Assembly: GCA_965230205.1 (NCBI GenBank)
Contig: OZ245996.1
Coordinates: forward strand, 1,612,001 to 1,676,000
Source: CANLBN01 sp965230205
GTDB taxonomy: Bacteria > Pseudomonadota > Gammaproteobacteria > Pseudomonadales > Cellvibrionaceae
DNA: 64,000 bases
Direction of reading: 5' to 3'
The position numbers and the translations under genes were made by a program. Shown here piece by piece: positions 8,310-17,817 of the stretch (within the stretch, counting starts at the first letter, position 1; every line of letters starts with the position of its first letter). Below the pieces are notes generated by a model. The model saw only the letters and a program-made list of their open reading frames with translations. It was not told the origin of the DNA and did no database searches.

Positions 8310-10430
8310 TTAGTCTTTTTTAAGGCGTGTAAACCCTAATAATGCCAACATGAAAACAGCAAACCATAATGGCATTGAGCCACCACCACCGCTGCCGCCA
8401 TTGCCAATGCTTGGACGCGGTTTGTTAGAAACCGTTTGTTGCTGATTATATTGTGGTGCTGCCTGTGTGCTTGAAGGCTGAGCTGTTGCTTGTTGCTCGC
8501 GCAGTTTTCTTGCTTGCTGTTCTTTTTCAACACGCTGTTTATTGTTTGCATTAATGCCCAGCTGTTGTAACACTTCTTCTCGCACAACAATCATCGAGGT
8601 GTAGTCAGTGACTAAACCATACTTTACAGCCACATCGGTGATTGCTTGTTCAGTATCTTTTGTCGCACCTTGTTCACCATCTTGCCCGTAATAATCTAGC
8701 TGGCTTTGTAGATTTTCAATATAGCCGTAAGCCCACAAACGCTCTAATTCTGGGTGTGTAGTATCGCTTACAGGGAATTGCATATTCGCTTTATACATTA
8801 CTGTATCGGCACCTGTTTGACCTTTAATCGTGATATCAGCGTTATTAATAGTTTGGTTACCATAGTAGTGGCCCAAAATAATTAACTGTTCACCACGATA
8901 AAGGCTGCTGATTTTAGCGGGGGTGATATCTTTGGTTTTAACGCCTTTAATATCGACTTGAATATTGCGCAATGCCTGATGTGTCATTTTTTGCGAGGCG
9001 AGTGCGATTTGACCGGTAATATCATCGGCGTTGGAAATCGACTGTGCAAAACCATTCGATACTGTTGTCATTTCTTCCAGTAGCGGGCGGTTAGCGCTAT
9101 TGCCCATCACAAAGGTAAATAAACGCACATCGTTTTTCTTGAGTAATTTAATAAAGGCTTTCTTTTCGGTTGTGCCCACATTGGCCACACCGTCTGTGAC
9201 TAAAATAACCGCGCTGCTGCGATCTGCATCCAGACCGGTAATGCCATTGCGCAAGCCCGCGTATAAATTTGTTCCGCCACCAGGGCTGTGGTTTTGCAAG
9301 CGGTCTAATACTGGCTGAATATTTGCTGGCGTTACCGGCAAAAACCCTTGGGTAAAATCAATCGCATTGTTGTTAAAAAGTACCACTTTGAAGCGATCGG
9401 TGTTGCGTAATTTACTTAAGCCTTCGCGAACACCTTCGACTAAACTGGTGTATTTACCCTGCATCGAACCGGAAATATCCAATACAAAAATCCAGTCATT
9501 ACCTTGTTGTATTTTGCTCAGGTCATCACCGGGGGTTAAGGTCAACATAAAGGTTCCGTGGTTCTGGTTGGCTTCTCGGTAGGTGACCATATCCATCGCA
9601 CCCGGCAAGTTATCGGCTAAACGCCAGTACAGTACAATATCTTTATCCAATTGGGCGACATGAGACTGGGCGGGTTGGGTTATCGCCTGCTCAGTGGCTG
9701 CTTGAGACGTAATGTCTGTAGGGGCTTCGTCGGTTGTTGATTGGCCGCTATTGGCGATATTGATATTCCATTGTCTATCGCTCACTCGCTGGATGTTTGC
9801 CTGAGGGTGTTGTGGTAAACGAACCGCATCAACAGGGTAGCCAGAACGCAGGCGTACATTGAAGCTGAATTTCTCTTTAACCACATCGTTACGCGACCAA
9901 AATGCGTTTTTAACTTCATCGACACCGCCTTCCTCTAGCGGGTACACATAGCGCCCAACGCTGGAATCAAGATGAGCCGCTTGAATGTAGACTAACCGAA
10001 TACGCACATCGCTATTGGCGCGTACTGGGGTCACGGAGATATCAAAGGTTTTATAGTCATCCTTCTCGACAAGGGCTGCCTCCCGGCCCGCTTGCTTCTC
10101 TTGCTCGTAGATCGTCTTGGCTTGTTGTTTTTCAACGACTTCACCAATGACGGGCTTCCCGTCGATCCAGTAGGTAAACTCACCAACAGCGGCTTTTTCC
10201 GGGACAGGGAAGGAGTAGATAGCTTCTAGATCCTGAGGGTTAGGGTTGGCGAATACCTGTTCTACGGATGTGGTGACATAGCCATTGTCGATAACCACAT
10301 CCACATGGTGTTCGCGAATATCTAATGTGCCTAGCTGGCTGTTAGTGGGCGTTAACAGGCCTGCAGCCTGTGATAATGCTGCCGAGGCGGCAAGTAAGCC
10401 GCCAAGTAATAACTTTCCTATGCAGTTCAT
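8310..10430 (-). CDS. VIT and von Willebrand A domain protein with GlyGly-CTERM-like tail
   Basis: A 706-residue exported protein. I chose ATG 10430, preceded by AGGAG at good spacing and giving a signal peptide (residues 1-23); the longer frame from 10520 adds a non-signal leader. A VIT domain spans about residues 30-160, the vWA domain about 312-490 with MIDAS motif DISGSM at 318-323. The last 40 residues go from a Gln-rich linker to a Gly-Ser-rich stretch, then one hydrophobic helix and a basic KKD end, matching the layout of GlyGly-CTERM signals processed by rhombosortase. This suggests transfer to the cell surface. No sortase-type partner is seen in the window. The ligand is unknown. Confidence 0.88.
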   Translation of the reverse strand: MNCIGKLLLGGLLAASAALSQAAGLLTPTNSQLGTLDIREHHVDVVIDNGYVTTSVEQVFANPNPQDLEAIYSFPVPEKAAVGEFTYWIDGKPVIGEVVEKQQAKTIYEQEKQAGREAALVEKDDYKTFDISVTPVRANSDVRIRLVYIQAAHLDSSVGRYVYPLEEGGVDEVKNAFWSRNDVVKEKFSFNVRLRSGYPVDAVRLPQHPQANIQRVSDRQWNINIANSGQSTTDEAPTDITSQAATEQAITQPAQSHVAQLDKDIVLYWRLADNLPGAMDMVTYREANQNHGTFMLTLTPGDDLSKIQQGNDWIFVLDISGSMQGKYTSLVEGVREGLSKLRNTDRFKVVLFNNNAIDFTQGFLPVTPANIQPVLDRLQNHSPGGGTNLYAGLRNGITGLDADRSSAVILVTDGVANVGTTEKKAFIKLLKKNDVRLFTFVMGNSANRPLLEEMTTVSNGFAQSISNADDITGQIALASQKMTHQALRNIQVDIKGVKTKDITPAKISSLYRGEQLIILGHYYGNQTINNADITIKGQTGADTVMYKANMQFPVSDTTHPELERLWAYGYIENLQSQLDYYGQDGEQGATKDTEQAITDVAVKYGLVTDYTSMIVVREEVLQQLGINANNKQRVEKEQQARKLREQQATAQPSSTQAAPQYNQQQTVSNKPRPSIGNGGSGGGGSMPLWFAVFMLALLGFTRLKKD

Positions 10431-11057
10431 TTCAAATCTCCTGAAGTAATCAATAAGTTCGCATCGACATGCTGTGTCTGTCATGCATGGGGGAGAGTGT
10501 GCAGAGGGAAATAGGATCAATACAGTGATACTAAAAAAGTCGTATTGCCTGAGACTTAGGGTGTCAAATAATGCGACTTTCTCTGGTTTGATGATCGGCT
10601 AAATTCTTTATCTGCGACCTTGTGGTATCGATGGAGATGGCTACATAAACAGCGTGCCACTGACTGGATCGCACAGCAATAATAGCCAATATGTGATAGG
10701 TATTCTGTGTGAGCTATCTTGGTGCGTAATCTTTCTAAAGTGCAAAAATAGTGAATCAAACAATGGGTTTTGTCGAGAAAAAAATCACCTATTTTTAGTG
10801 TTGATAAATTGCCAGTTGTCTATTTTTGCTCTTTAGTTGTCTATTATTGCTTATCTCTTTAATACGGGTGTTATTCATTGTTTACTATTATGGAAAGCGT
10901 TATCGTGCCCGCGTTTTTTCATTGTCGAAATAATTTGTTAGCTTAAAAAATTATTTTTTCCCTATAACTTTATTTATGTTTTATTAATTTTTAATACTTA
11001 TTAAAAATTAATCTATTCGTTGTTTAACTTTTTATTATTAAGGACTTTTTTTAAATT
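10431..11057. other. 627-base AT-rich divergent intergenic region
   Basis: It lies between the leftward VIT/vWA gene and the rightward permease and must hold both promoters. It becomes very AT-rich from about 10880. The direct repeat TTGTCTATT occurs twice near 10816-10842. The short reading frames here have no start signals or family features. I see no gene. Confidence 0.5.
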
Positions 11058-12083
11058 ATGTTATTAACGTTGGTTGTAGGTACTTTGGGTGGGGCGGTAG
11101 CCTTTTTATTAAAGCTTCCTATTCCCTGGTTAGTAGGTAGTCTACTTGCTACCATATTCTATAAACGTTTTTTTCTTATATCGCCACCAGCAAAAAAGTT
11201 CTCGTCATGGATGCGAGTACTGCTAGGGGTTGCTCTAGGGGGATCGGTAGCCAGTAGTCTGGTCGGTTTTGATAAATCGTTATTTATATTGCTATTTGCC
11301 GCTATTGTATTTGTTGTTGCTGTTACTATCATTGGTGTGTGGTATTTCCGGCAAGTCCCTTCTTTTAATTCACTCGATGCTTTTATGTCTGCTTTGCCCG
11401 GTGGATTAACTTTTTTAATGTCTTTATCAAATGATTTGGGTGACCGTTTTCCAAGAATCGCATTAATACATGCAGTGCGTATGGTTTTATTGATATTAAT
11501 GTTTTCTGTATTGGCATATTTCCACGGTGTTGAAGCCTCTCAAGGGACAATTATCTCTGCATTTGCGATAAATATAGATGTTAATTTATGGAAGATCATT
11601 GTACTTTGTGTATTGTCAGGTCTATTAGCTGATAAATTAAAAGTGCCTGGTGGGCACATAATGTTTCCCATGATTATCGCTGCAGTGGTTTACAGTAGCG
11701 GTTTAATTACTATTCCAATGCCAGAGTTAATCAAAACACTCGCAATGGTGACGTTTGGTTCAGTGCTTGGCTGCAAATTATCCGCACGATCGTTTAGTGA
11801 ATATAGAGAGCCAATAAAAGCATCGGTTATTTTTACTGCTTTTGCTATTGTTACCGCATTATTAATGGCTTTAGGCTTGAGTGAATTACTAGGGAAAAGC
11901 TACTTCTTATTCTTTCTTGCTTTGGCCCCAGGTGGAATTGCAGAAATTTCGCTCATTGCATTGGCCCTAGGTTTTGATGTTGGTTTTGTTGCCGTTGTGC
12001 ATACCTGCCGCTATTTGTTTATTATGTTGATTGGCGTGTTAGGTATGAATGCTTTAAATGCTCGACAGCTTAAAAAAGTGTAA
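11058..12083 (+). CDS. AbrB family membrane permease-like protein
   Basis: The 341-residue protein is almost entirely hydrophobic, with about 9-10 membrane helices arranged as two similar halves; the family (AbrB duplication, sometimes annotated as putative ammonia monooxygenase) is recognised from KLPIPWLVGSLLA at residues 18-30, from SALPGG near residue 115 in the first half, and from the matching LAPGGIAEIS in the second half. The transported substrate is not known for most of this family. Start ATG 11058 follows an AAGGAC-like site at normal spacing. It is a single gene, convergent with the AraC gene and separated from it by a hairpin. Confidence 0.85.
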   Translation: MLLTLVVGTLGGAVAFLLKLPIPWLVGSLLATIFYKRFFLISPPAKKFSSWMRVLLGVALGGSVASSLVGFDKSLFILLFAAIVFVVAVTIIGVWYFRQVPSFNSLDAFMSALPGGLTFLMSLSNDLGDRFPRIALIHAVRMVLLILMFSVLAYFHGVEASQGTIISAFAINIDVNLWKIIVLCVLSGLLADKLKVPGGHIMFPMIIAAVVYSSGLITIPMPELIKTLAMVTFGSVLGCKLSARSFSEYREPIKASVIFTAFAIVTALLMALGLSELLGKSYFLFFLALAPGGIAEISLIALALGFDVGFVAVVHTCRYLFIMLIGVLGMNALNARQLKKV

Positions 12084-12176
12084 ATGTATTACAAAGAAAT
12101 TTTTACTGTTTTTTCTCTTACCTTTAATCGTGTCTTCATAAATAATATTTTCATATTTTTCTCGTTTAATATTTTT

Positions 12177-12206
12177 TTGGTAAGACCATGCTTTCGGTCT
12201 TACCAA
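12177..12206 (+). terminator. Hairpin between convergent permease and AraC genes
   Basis: An 11-bp perfect inverted repeat, TTGGTAAGACC/GGTCTTACCAA, with an 8-base loop lies between the two convergent stops. GGTTTT follows on the plus strand, so it more likely ends the permease transcript. Confidence 0.55.
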
Positions 12207-12249
12207 GGTTTTCAGGCTTAGATTAAGTAAAAGGTTATTGCCTGCCGCT

Positions 12250-13119
12250 TTATTCAATCGGTATTGAGTAATAAATAAGTGAGTCTTCGCTATTGGGAAT
12301 ATAGTCTTCGCCGTAAAATTCGATATCAGCGGCATTCGTATGCCGATAATTGGATTGTGGTAGCCAAGTTGAGTATATGTAGTTAACGGTGTTATCCAAC
12401 TGGCGAGGGTTGCCTTTGTGTTCAAATGTCGCATATTGTTGAGGGGGTAGTACAAGGCTGACCATGTGCTTAGGAATTGTGTTGATAGTATCGACAATCG
12501 CAACGCTGTAGTAATTTAATAATTCAGAATCGTCAGCGGTTTGTTCAATAATGCCATAGCCTATATTAGGCGTGGCACTTTTTATTTCACTCATTAGGGG
12601 TAAAAATTTATCCCATAGGCCGATCACTTTTTCCGCTAAGTTATTTTTTTCTGAATCAATACCGTAGTAACTTGTCTTCATGCCTACAAAAAGCTGTTGA
12701 TCTATAGTATGGATTTCAGGTGACTTACTGATATTGCTATCAATATGTTGTAAGTACTCTTTATCGAACTGTATGCGCCGCATAAACTGATGGCTTTGGC
12801 CTGTATTTCTGAATTTTCCTGGTGCGATATTAAAATTTTGTTTAAAGGCGCGGGTAAAGCTTTCTTGTGAGTCGTAACCTGCCGTTAAAGCAATATCGAG
12901 GATGCTGATGTCAGTATTAATTAAAGAATCGATGGAATGGCTTAAGCGGCGTGTACGGATATAACATTTTACCGTGTCGCCTGTTAGTGCTCGAAACATC
13001 CGTTGAAAATGCCAGCGGCTCATATGTGCCGCTTTGGCTACGTCATTGATATCGATATCCTTATCGAGAGAGGCCTCAATATAATCAACCCCCCGTTGAA
13101 TTTGTTCGATATATTTCAT
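12250..13119 (-). CDS. AraC family regulator with GyrI-like ligand domain
   Basis: A 289-residue transcription factor. Residues 1-105 are the paired helix-turn-helix AraC domain (AHMSRWHFQRMFRALTG, then SILDIALTAGYDSQESFTRAFK). Residues 125-289 form a GyrI-like/effector-binding domain (around PPQQYATFEHKG), as in Rob and SoxS-like multidrug regulators. It starts 3 bases after the stop of the upstream membrane protein, so the two are probably co-transcribed, and it may regulate that gene. The inducer is unknown. Confidence 0.92.
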   Translation of the reverse strand: MKYIEQIQRGVDYIEASLDKDIDINDVAKAAHMSRWHFQRMFRALTGDTVKCYIRTRRLSHSIDSLINTDISILDIALTAGYDSQESFTRAFKQNFNIAPGKFRNTGQSHQFMRRIQFDKEYLQHIDSNISKSPEIHTIDQQLFVGMKTSYYGIDSEKNNLAEKVIGLWDKFLPLMSEIKSATPNIGYGIIEQTADDSELLNYYSVAIVDTINTIPKHMVSLVLPPQQYATFEHKGNPRQLDNTVNYIYSTWLPQSNYRHTNAADIEFYGEDYIPNSEDSLIYYSIPIE

Positions 13120-13122
13120 AAA

Positions 13123-13560
13123 TTAAACTGGCAGCCTTTTAGAATAAAGTCGTGCCGCTATATAAGAGGCGACTAAGGTTTCGAATAAGGCCAATGGCAA
13201 TACTATCCCTGCAAAACTCCAGCTCGATAAATTCATATTGGCCATACCAACCCAAAATAAGACAAAGAAGAAACACCATGAGGTAATGCCGCTGATTAAA
13301 ATGGATTGCCTATTATTACCCAATACATTTAAGCATAACCAATATAAGAACACGTAGAGTGCAGATAATAAAGTATCCCAGAATCCCCAGATAATAAATA
13401 TAGTCCAGTTCATATCAGCGATATTCTCAATAGCTGAAAGATAGCGCTGCATTTCAGGCCTGACAATGATGAAATACCGAAAAACCTCAGAGGTGTGCAC
13501 CCAGAGGCTGGTAATCGCGGTAATGATAATAAAATCTTTAATCAAAAAGGCTGATTTCAT
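13123..13560 (-). CDS. Hypothetical four-TM membrane protein
   Basis: The 145-residue protein has four hydrophobic segments at about residues 7-26, 52-77, 85-107 and 113-135 and ends with a short basic tail. I do not recognise a family. It is the first gene of a two-gene unit with the AraC regulator 3 bases downstream, which suggests a regulator/target pair. Confidence 0.7.
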   Translation of the reverse strand: MKSAFLIKDFIIITAITSLWVHTSEVFRYFIIVRPEMQRYLSAIENIADMNWTIFIIWGFWDTLLSALYVFLYWLCLNVLGNNRQSILISGITSWCFFFVLFWVGMANMNLSSWSFAGIVLPLALFETLVASYIAARLYSKRLPV

Positions 13561-13654
13561 TGCTTATGTCTTCTATCTAAATAACACAAAGCAAGAATTC
13601 TAAGCGACTAAGGCTGATGGTTTTTGATATTTTGTGCCAAATTACTTCAGAGCA

Positions 13655-14218
13655 TCAGCTAAGACAAGTAGCTTGCCATTGTTCCTTTGTTATTTTATAG
13701 AGTACATGTTCTGCCAGTGGGTGGTTTTCTGGTAAATCAGGATGATGAAAGTTTTCATGGCTATTGGTCATGCCGATACGCTTCATCACATTTTGTGAGC
13801 GCTGATTTGATACCGTGGTAAAAGAAACAACTTCTTCAAGTTGTAATGTCTCAAATGCAAAAGCCAAGGCGCGTTGGGCGGCTTCTGATGCATAGCCGCG
13901 GTGCCAGAAATTTTTGCTTAAGCGCCAGCCAATTTCGACACAGGGTGCACAGGGTAATGAGTCTTTTGGGGTATGGATACCAACAAAGCCTATAAACTGA
14001 TTAGATGATTTTTCCTCAACTGCCCAAAGGCCCCAGCCATGCTCAAAAATAAGAGACCTGCATTTTTCAGCCATTGCATTACCGTCAGCTTCGCTTAATG
14101 TCGATGGGAAGTACTCCATTACAACTGGGTCCCCATTTAGTTTGGCAAAATCAGGTAAGTCTGACGGCTTCCATTGCCGTAGTCTGAGTCGTTGAGTTTC
14201 CAGTTCTGTTGTTGTCAT
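13655..14218 (-). CDS. GNAT acetyltransferase, RimJ/RimL-like
   Basis: The 187-residue product begins with ETQRLRLRQW, the usual opening of the RimJ/RimL N-acetyltransferase group, and has the acetyl-CoA-binding region around HRGYASEAAQRALAFAF followed by VVSFTTVSNQRSQNVMKRIG. These enzymes acetylate protein N-termini or small amines; the substrate here cannot be assigned. It is a single gene with short gaps on both sides, in the same orientation as the SGNH gene upstream. Confidence 0.9.
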   Translation of the reverse strand: MTTTELETQRLRLRQWKPSDLPDFAKLNGDPVVMEYFPSTLSEADGNAMAEKCRSLIFEHGWGLWAVEEKSSNQFIGFVGIHTPKDSLPCAPCVEIGWRLSKNFWHRGYASEAAQRALAFAFETLQLEEVVSFTTVSNQRSQNVMKRIGMTNSHENFHHPDLPENHPLAEHVLYKITKEQWQATCLS

Positions 14219-14263
14219 TGATTATCTAAACCGTGTATTAGTATAAGGGCGAATAAGAGCCTT

Positions 14264-14917
14264 TTATTTATTAATAGATAAGAGCTTACAATCAATCGCT
14301 TTATTAGCTATCGCTTCACCTAAAATCATATGTTGATTTTCATCAAGGTGAACGCCATCAATAATACTGGCCGTTGTGACGCTATTGGAATCAAAAAAGT
14401 AAGTTGAATTTTCCTGAGCGACAGACGCCAATGCTTCTGATAGCCCTGACCAGCGCTCTGCTGCCCCTTTAAATTTAACCGCCATCGTACTCATTGGCTC
14501 AATTATCTGGGGTGGGGAAATAATCAGTATATCTGGCTTAGGCATGCCGGGCTCTATAGGCGCTTGCTGAATAATATCGATTAGTTTCTTCGTTCCCTGA
14601 GCAGATAGCAGCGCATTGTGATTGTGTGTGCATTGAAAATCATTTTGCCCGAGCATAACAATCACTAATCTCAATGGTGAATGCATTTCAATAACCTGTG
14701 CCAAACCTTGGGAGCCATCTCGGCCTTCCAGAAATGGGTCGCTCCATGCAGTTCTTCTACCGTTAAGGCAGTTTTCAATCACACGAATATTATGACCCTT
14801 GGAGTGCAATGCATTTTCCAAAATACCAGGCCATCGTTTTTCGAATGATAAGCGCTTGCGTGTGCCGGGGATGATTCCCCAAGTCAGTGAATCTCCATAA
14901 ATAAGAATTTGATCCAT
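14264..14917 (-). CDS. SGNH-type GDSL hydrolase
   Basis: A cytoplasmic esterase-like enzyme of about 217 residues. Block I GDSLTW is at the N-terminus, block III GQND in the middle, and the C-terminal DGVHLDE provides the catalytic Asp-x-x-His. Members hydrolyse acyl esters or arylesters. ATG 14917, preceded by a GAG-containing site, is preferred to ATG 14929, which has no ribosome site; the difference is four residues. It lies about 70 bases after the PspA-like gene and may belong to the same transcript. Confidence 0.88.
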   Translation of the reverse strand: MDQILIYGDSLTWGIIPGTRKRLSFEKRWPGILENALHSKGHNIRVIENCLNGRRTAWSDPFLEGRDGSQGLAQVIEMHSPLRLVIVMLGQNDFQCTHNHNALLSAQGTKKLIDIIQQAPIEPGMPKPDILIISPPQIIEPMSTMAVKFKGAAERWSGLSEALASVAQENSTYFFDSNSVTTASIIDGVHLDENQHMILGEAIANKAIDCKLLSINK

Positions 14918-14987
14918 GTTATTTCTCATTTCTAATAAATAATGTTAATTGAATAATAGGGGATAAAATAATATCCCCTTATGGTAA

Positions 14988-15674
14988 TCAAGGGCTAGTG
15001 GTTTTTTTCTTAAGGCGTTGTAATACAGAATTTTTCCTTCGCTCGTGCTCGTCCTGGCTTATTTTAGTGTGGCGCTGATTGAGCCCATGTGGGTCCATAC
15101 GGTTTTCCATTTCTGTCCAGGCTGTTTCTCTATCATCATCACCCATTTGTAATGCAGCAACATGGCGGCGTGTTGCTTCAAGCTCGCTGAGCTGCCTGGG
15201 GATGTTATTCGCTTTTGCTAAACCGCTGGCACTTATCTGTTGTGCTTTAGCTAATCTTAAGTCACGACGGTACTGGCTGATTTCGGTCAGTGCTCTGCGC
15301 AGTGCGGTTTCAATTGACGTAATACGCTTTGTCATGTCCCTGTGCTGTTTTTTCAAATCGCTGAGGGTGTCCTCGTATTGAACAATATCATAAGCAATTT
15401 CATCTATCAGATTTTGCTCTCCATTTTCATTCAGCAGTGACTCTGCTTGTTGTTCGCGTTTGGTAAGAATTTGTTTGACTGATTCTATCTCTCTCTCAAT
15501 TTGATTTCGAGCCACAATCAATTCGCTCATTGCTTGTTTGCGACCTTGTATTGAGTGTTCGACATCGACAATCTCTTGTTCAAAAACTCGAATCGCATTA
15601 GCATCCAATAATACTTCTGCTGATTCTCTGGCTGCACCCCTCGCAAGGGTTGTTAATTTGCTAAATATTCCCAT
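14988..15674 (-). CDS. PspA/IM30 family protein
   Basis: The 228-residue protein begins MGIFSKLTTLARG, the amphipathic helix of PspA, and continues as a long coiled coil (about residues 25-185) rich in Glu, Gln, Arg and Lys. Such ESCRT-III-like proteins bind and protect the inner membrane under stress. ATG 15674 has AGGAG at 7 bases; the ATG at 15680 is too close to that site, and the frame from 15701 lies further upstream. It starts 11 bases after the YiaA-like gene, so both are probably co-transcribed, linking it to envelope stress. Confidence 0.88.
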   Translation of the reverse strand: MGIFSKLTTLARGAARESAEVLLDANAIRVFEQEIVDVEHSIQGRKQAMSELIVARNQIEREIESVKQILTKREQQAESLLNENGEQNLIDEIAYDIVQYEDTLSDLKKQHRDMTKRITSIETALRRALTEISQYRRDLRLAKAQQISASGLAKANNIPRQLSELEATRRHVAALQMGDDDRETAWTEMENRMDPHGLNQRHTKISQDEHERRKNSVLQRLKKKTTSP

Positions 15675-15684
15675 GATCATTCTC

Positions 15685-15957
15685 CTATTGTGCCATCTCA
15701 TTAATCATTTTTGAGGTTCTTGCTTCGCTGACTTTATTGATCAATCGGTTGGCTTCATGCTGATCACGTAAAGTTTTTGATAGAGTAATCGTAGAGCTGA
15801 CAAGAAATAATGAGCTAAGTGCGAAGTAACCCTTAATTAAAAAACTGCCAGGCACTAAAAAAATACCCGCCGCAACGGCTAATATGGCAATTAAGAAACT
15901 GGCTTTTACAAAAAACAACCAGCCTTCAGACATGCTTTGTATATCGTAGTCTTTCAT
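15685..15957 (-). CDS. YiaA/YiaB-type two-helix inner membrane protein
   Basis: The 90-residue protein has two hydrophobic helices, about residues 15-35 and 40-60, followed by a charged tail, matching the YiaAB two-helix domain (family recognised by layout and by sequence such as VPGSFLIKGYFALSSLFLV). It is directly upstream of the PspA-like gene. Function in the family is poorly known; the pairing suggests a membrane partner of PspA. Confidence 0.75.
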   Translation of the reverse strand: MKDYDIQSMSEGWLFFVKASFLIAILAVAAGIFLVPGSFLIKGYFALSSLFLVSSTITLSKTLRDQHEANRLINKVSEARTSKMINEMAQ

Positions 15958-16349
15958 GGTGAAACCTCTTTAATAAATTAGTTAAGAGGTTTCAGTGTTG
16001 ATGAATCTTGCTGAGTGGACAAGAATAACCAGAAAAGTAGTGCTAAGTAATACTGATGGTATAAGTGGGTAAAACTGAGGTTTAAAATACAATGAATGAT
16101 ATTGCTATGTCGCCAAAAACAACAAGAGTTTACAATGGTATCTAAGTGATATGAGCAAGGCTGGATATTAAAAAGATTGTTTATTGGTGATTCATCAGCC
16201 TCTTCTAGTTTTCTGGTGTGATATGCATCACAAAAAAGTGGTTTTTCCTAAAGGCTCTAATAAATCCCGTGACTCCATATGGTAGATTCATTACATTCCC
16301 TGTTAGCATAAATGCTACCGCCAGATCTCAAATATTAAGGAACAATAAA
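15958..16349. other. 392-base region upstream of cluster 2
   Basis: A divergent gap between the YiaA-like gene and the cluster 2 toxin. It holds the toxin ribosome site AAGGAA near 16338. A frame continuous with the toxin opens at 16218, but its 44 extra codons show no protein-like pattern. I see no other gene or repeat. Confidence 0.5.
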
Positions 16350-17261
16350 ATGAGTACATCTCTCTTACCCTATAACGACTATAAAGAACAACACTTATTA
16401 AACGGTTTGCTCAATCGTCCGCAGACTCAACAACTCTTTAAAAAACTCGATGCTGATACCAGCTTGGTTGGTGCGGGTGTGGTCTATATCGACCAACACT
16501 ACACTGCAGTTAAGCTGCGTGAGTTTAAGCCTGTTTGTAGGATCAAGCCTATTCATATTGTGATACATGAAGCACCTCCTAGTGAGTCTATCGATGCTTA
16601 TACCATCAAGCTGCGCAATAATGCTCGGCCATCAAAGCTTGCAGGTGAGGCGGTAGGTACAGTATTAAGTTGTGGGGCAGCAGTGTTGGGGTGGTTGGTA
16701 GTTATAGGTAGCAATGCTGCAGCGCCGGTCACTGCGGGCACATCTTCTGTAATAGGATATCTAGCTATAGGAGCTGCTTCAGCTAGTACAGTTCAGTGTG
16801 CAAATGGTCTTTACCGGACAAAAAATGAACTTAAATCTCCTGAGCAAAATGATTGGCTAGATTCGCAAGAATGGTATCAGCAATCTACAAAGGCTTTAGA
16901 TCTTATATCCTTGGCAGGAGTTGGTGCTACAGGCTTGGCTACTGTTAAGTCAGTCTTAAATTTGAGGAAAGCTTCCTCTCGAAGCTTCTTAGAAATACTT
17001 AAAGGGATGAGCCGACCCGAGCGCGCACGATTAACGAAAGAGCTAGCGAGAGCAAAAGTGCCGGGTTTGTCGAATAAAGCATTTAAAGAAATGGTGCGTG
17101 CAGGTGAATTTCCTAAGCGTTTTTCAAACCATAGTATTAATACTGCTCTTATGCTGAGTGTTAAGGATGCTGTGGGCGCCACCTTGAGCTTTAGTGGTAG
17201 CGCTTCTTCAGGTAATGTAAAAAACTTTGTAATTGGTGTGTATGAGGCTCAAGATAAATAA
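16350..17261 (+). CDS. Candidate membrane-active effector/toxin of cluster 2
   Basis: The 303-residue protein has no signal peptide. I chose ATG 16350, with AAGGAA upstream, over the open frame from 16218. Residues 1-95 are mostly polar with a beta-rich run (GAGVVYIDQHYTAVKL, then RIKPIHIVIHE). A hydrophobic pair spans about 98-155 (GTVLSCGAAVLGWLVVIG, then SSVIGYLAIGAASAS). An amphipathic Ala/Gly stretch lies at 182-205, a basic helical part at 210-260, and a Gly/Ser-rich end. Its TAA overlaps the next ATG by one base. The layout matches a membrane-inserting effector with coupled immunity gene, but no family is securely recognised and no secretion genes are near. Confidence 0.8.
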   Translation: MSTSLLPYNDYKEQHLLNGLLNRPQTQQLFKKLDADTSLVGAGVVYIDQHYTAVKLREFKPVCRIKPIHIVIHEAPPSESIDAYTIKLRNNARPSKLAGEAVGTVLSCGAAVLGWLVVIGSNAAAPVTAGTSSVIGYLAIGAASASTVQCANGLYRTKNELKSPEQNDWLDSQEWYQQSTKALDLISLAGVGATGLATVKSVLNLRKASSRSFLEILKGMSRPERARLTKELARAKVPGLSNKAFKEMVRAGEFPKRFSNHSINTALMLSVKDAVGATLSFSGSASSGNVKNFVIGVYEAQDK

Positions 17262-17797
17262 TGACAGAAAAAAAAGAGCGTGGCCCTAGTGCCTACAATA
17301 CCCCCTACGATGAGTTGCCTGAATATTTTGCCGTTTTTTCTCCGTATACATGGCTGTGGCTAATAGAAATAATGCTTATGTTAATTGGAGGAACAATATT
17401 AGTATCTTTGATTAGTGACAATTTTCTCCCTTCTATGTCCCCTGCATTTGGTTTCATCATGGTTGTGTTTGGGAGCCTTTGCATTTCGATCCCTAATTTT
17501 ATGTTAGCTTATGGTTATAATCAGGGAGTTTTAATTTTGCAGCTATTGTGTTTGATTTATATTGTTGGTGCAGTCCCTCACTTTTTTTTTGATTACCCTT
17601 TATTTAGTTTGCTGCCTTTATTTTGTGGAATTTTTGTTCTTTGGATAATAAATACGGAAAAATTTAAGGTTTTCGTATTTCACCGTGTAAAAATGGGTGA
17701 ATGGAAGAGAGATCAGTTAGAGAAAAATAAAGTTCGGCGAGAAGTGATTCGAGAGCGCAAAGCCGAGGAAAAAATGAAGCGGAAAAAAGCTGGTTAG
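17261..17797 (+). CDS. Four-TM membrane protein, first copy of the cluster 2 array (immunity-like)
   Basis: The 178-residue product begins with a short polar region containing YNTPYDELPEYFAVFSPY, then four hydrophobic segments near residues 31-52, 60-84, 88-107 and 110-130, then a long basic tail (from about 133) with KVFVFHRVKMGEW. Its start overlaps the toxin stop (TAATG), so translation is probably coupled. It is clearly paralogous to both halves of the next gene. The DNA is visibly AT-richer than flanking core genes. The immunity role is inferred from position, copy number and membrane location. Confidence 0.8.
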   Translation: MTEKKERGPSAYNTPYDELPEYFAVFSPYTWLWLIEIMLMLIGGTILVSLISDNFLPSMSPAFGFIMVVFGSLCISIPNFMLAYGYNQGVLILQLLCLIYIVGAVPHFFFDYPLFSLLPLFCGIFVLWIINTEKFKVFVFHRVKMGEWKRDQLEKNKVRREVIRERKAEEKMKRKKAG

Positions 17798-17817
17798 CGA
17801 TAAACCAAGAATCGGTG

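Noticed and set aside
10556..10836. Two short frames (67 and 60 codons) in the 10.4-11.1 kb gap
   Set aside because: They overlap each other on opposite strands, lack ribosome sites and show no domain or signal features.
16218..16349. 44-residue N-terminal extension of the cluster 2 toxin
   Set aside because: A good ribosome site precedes ATG 16350, and the extension lacks a ribosome site and a signal-like pattern.
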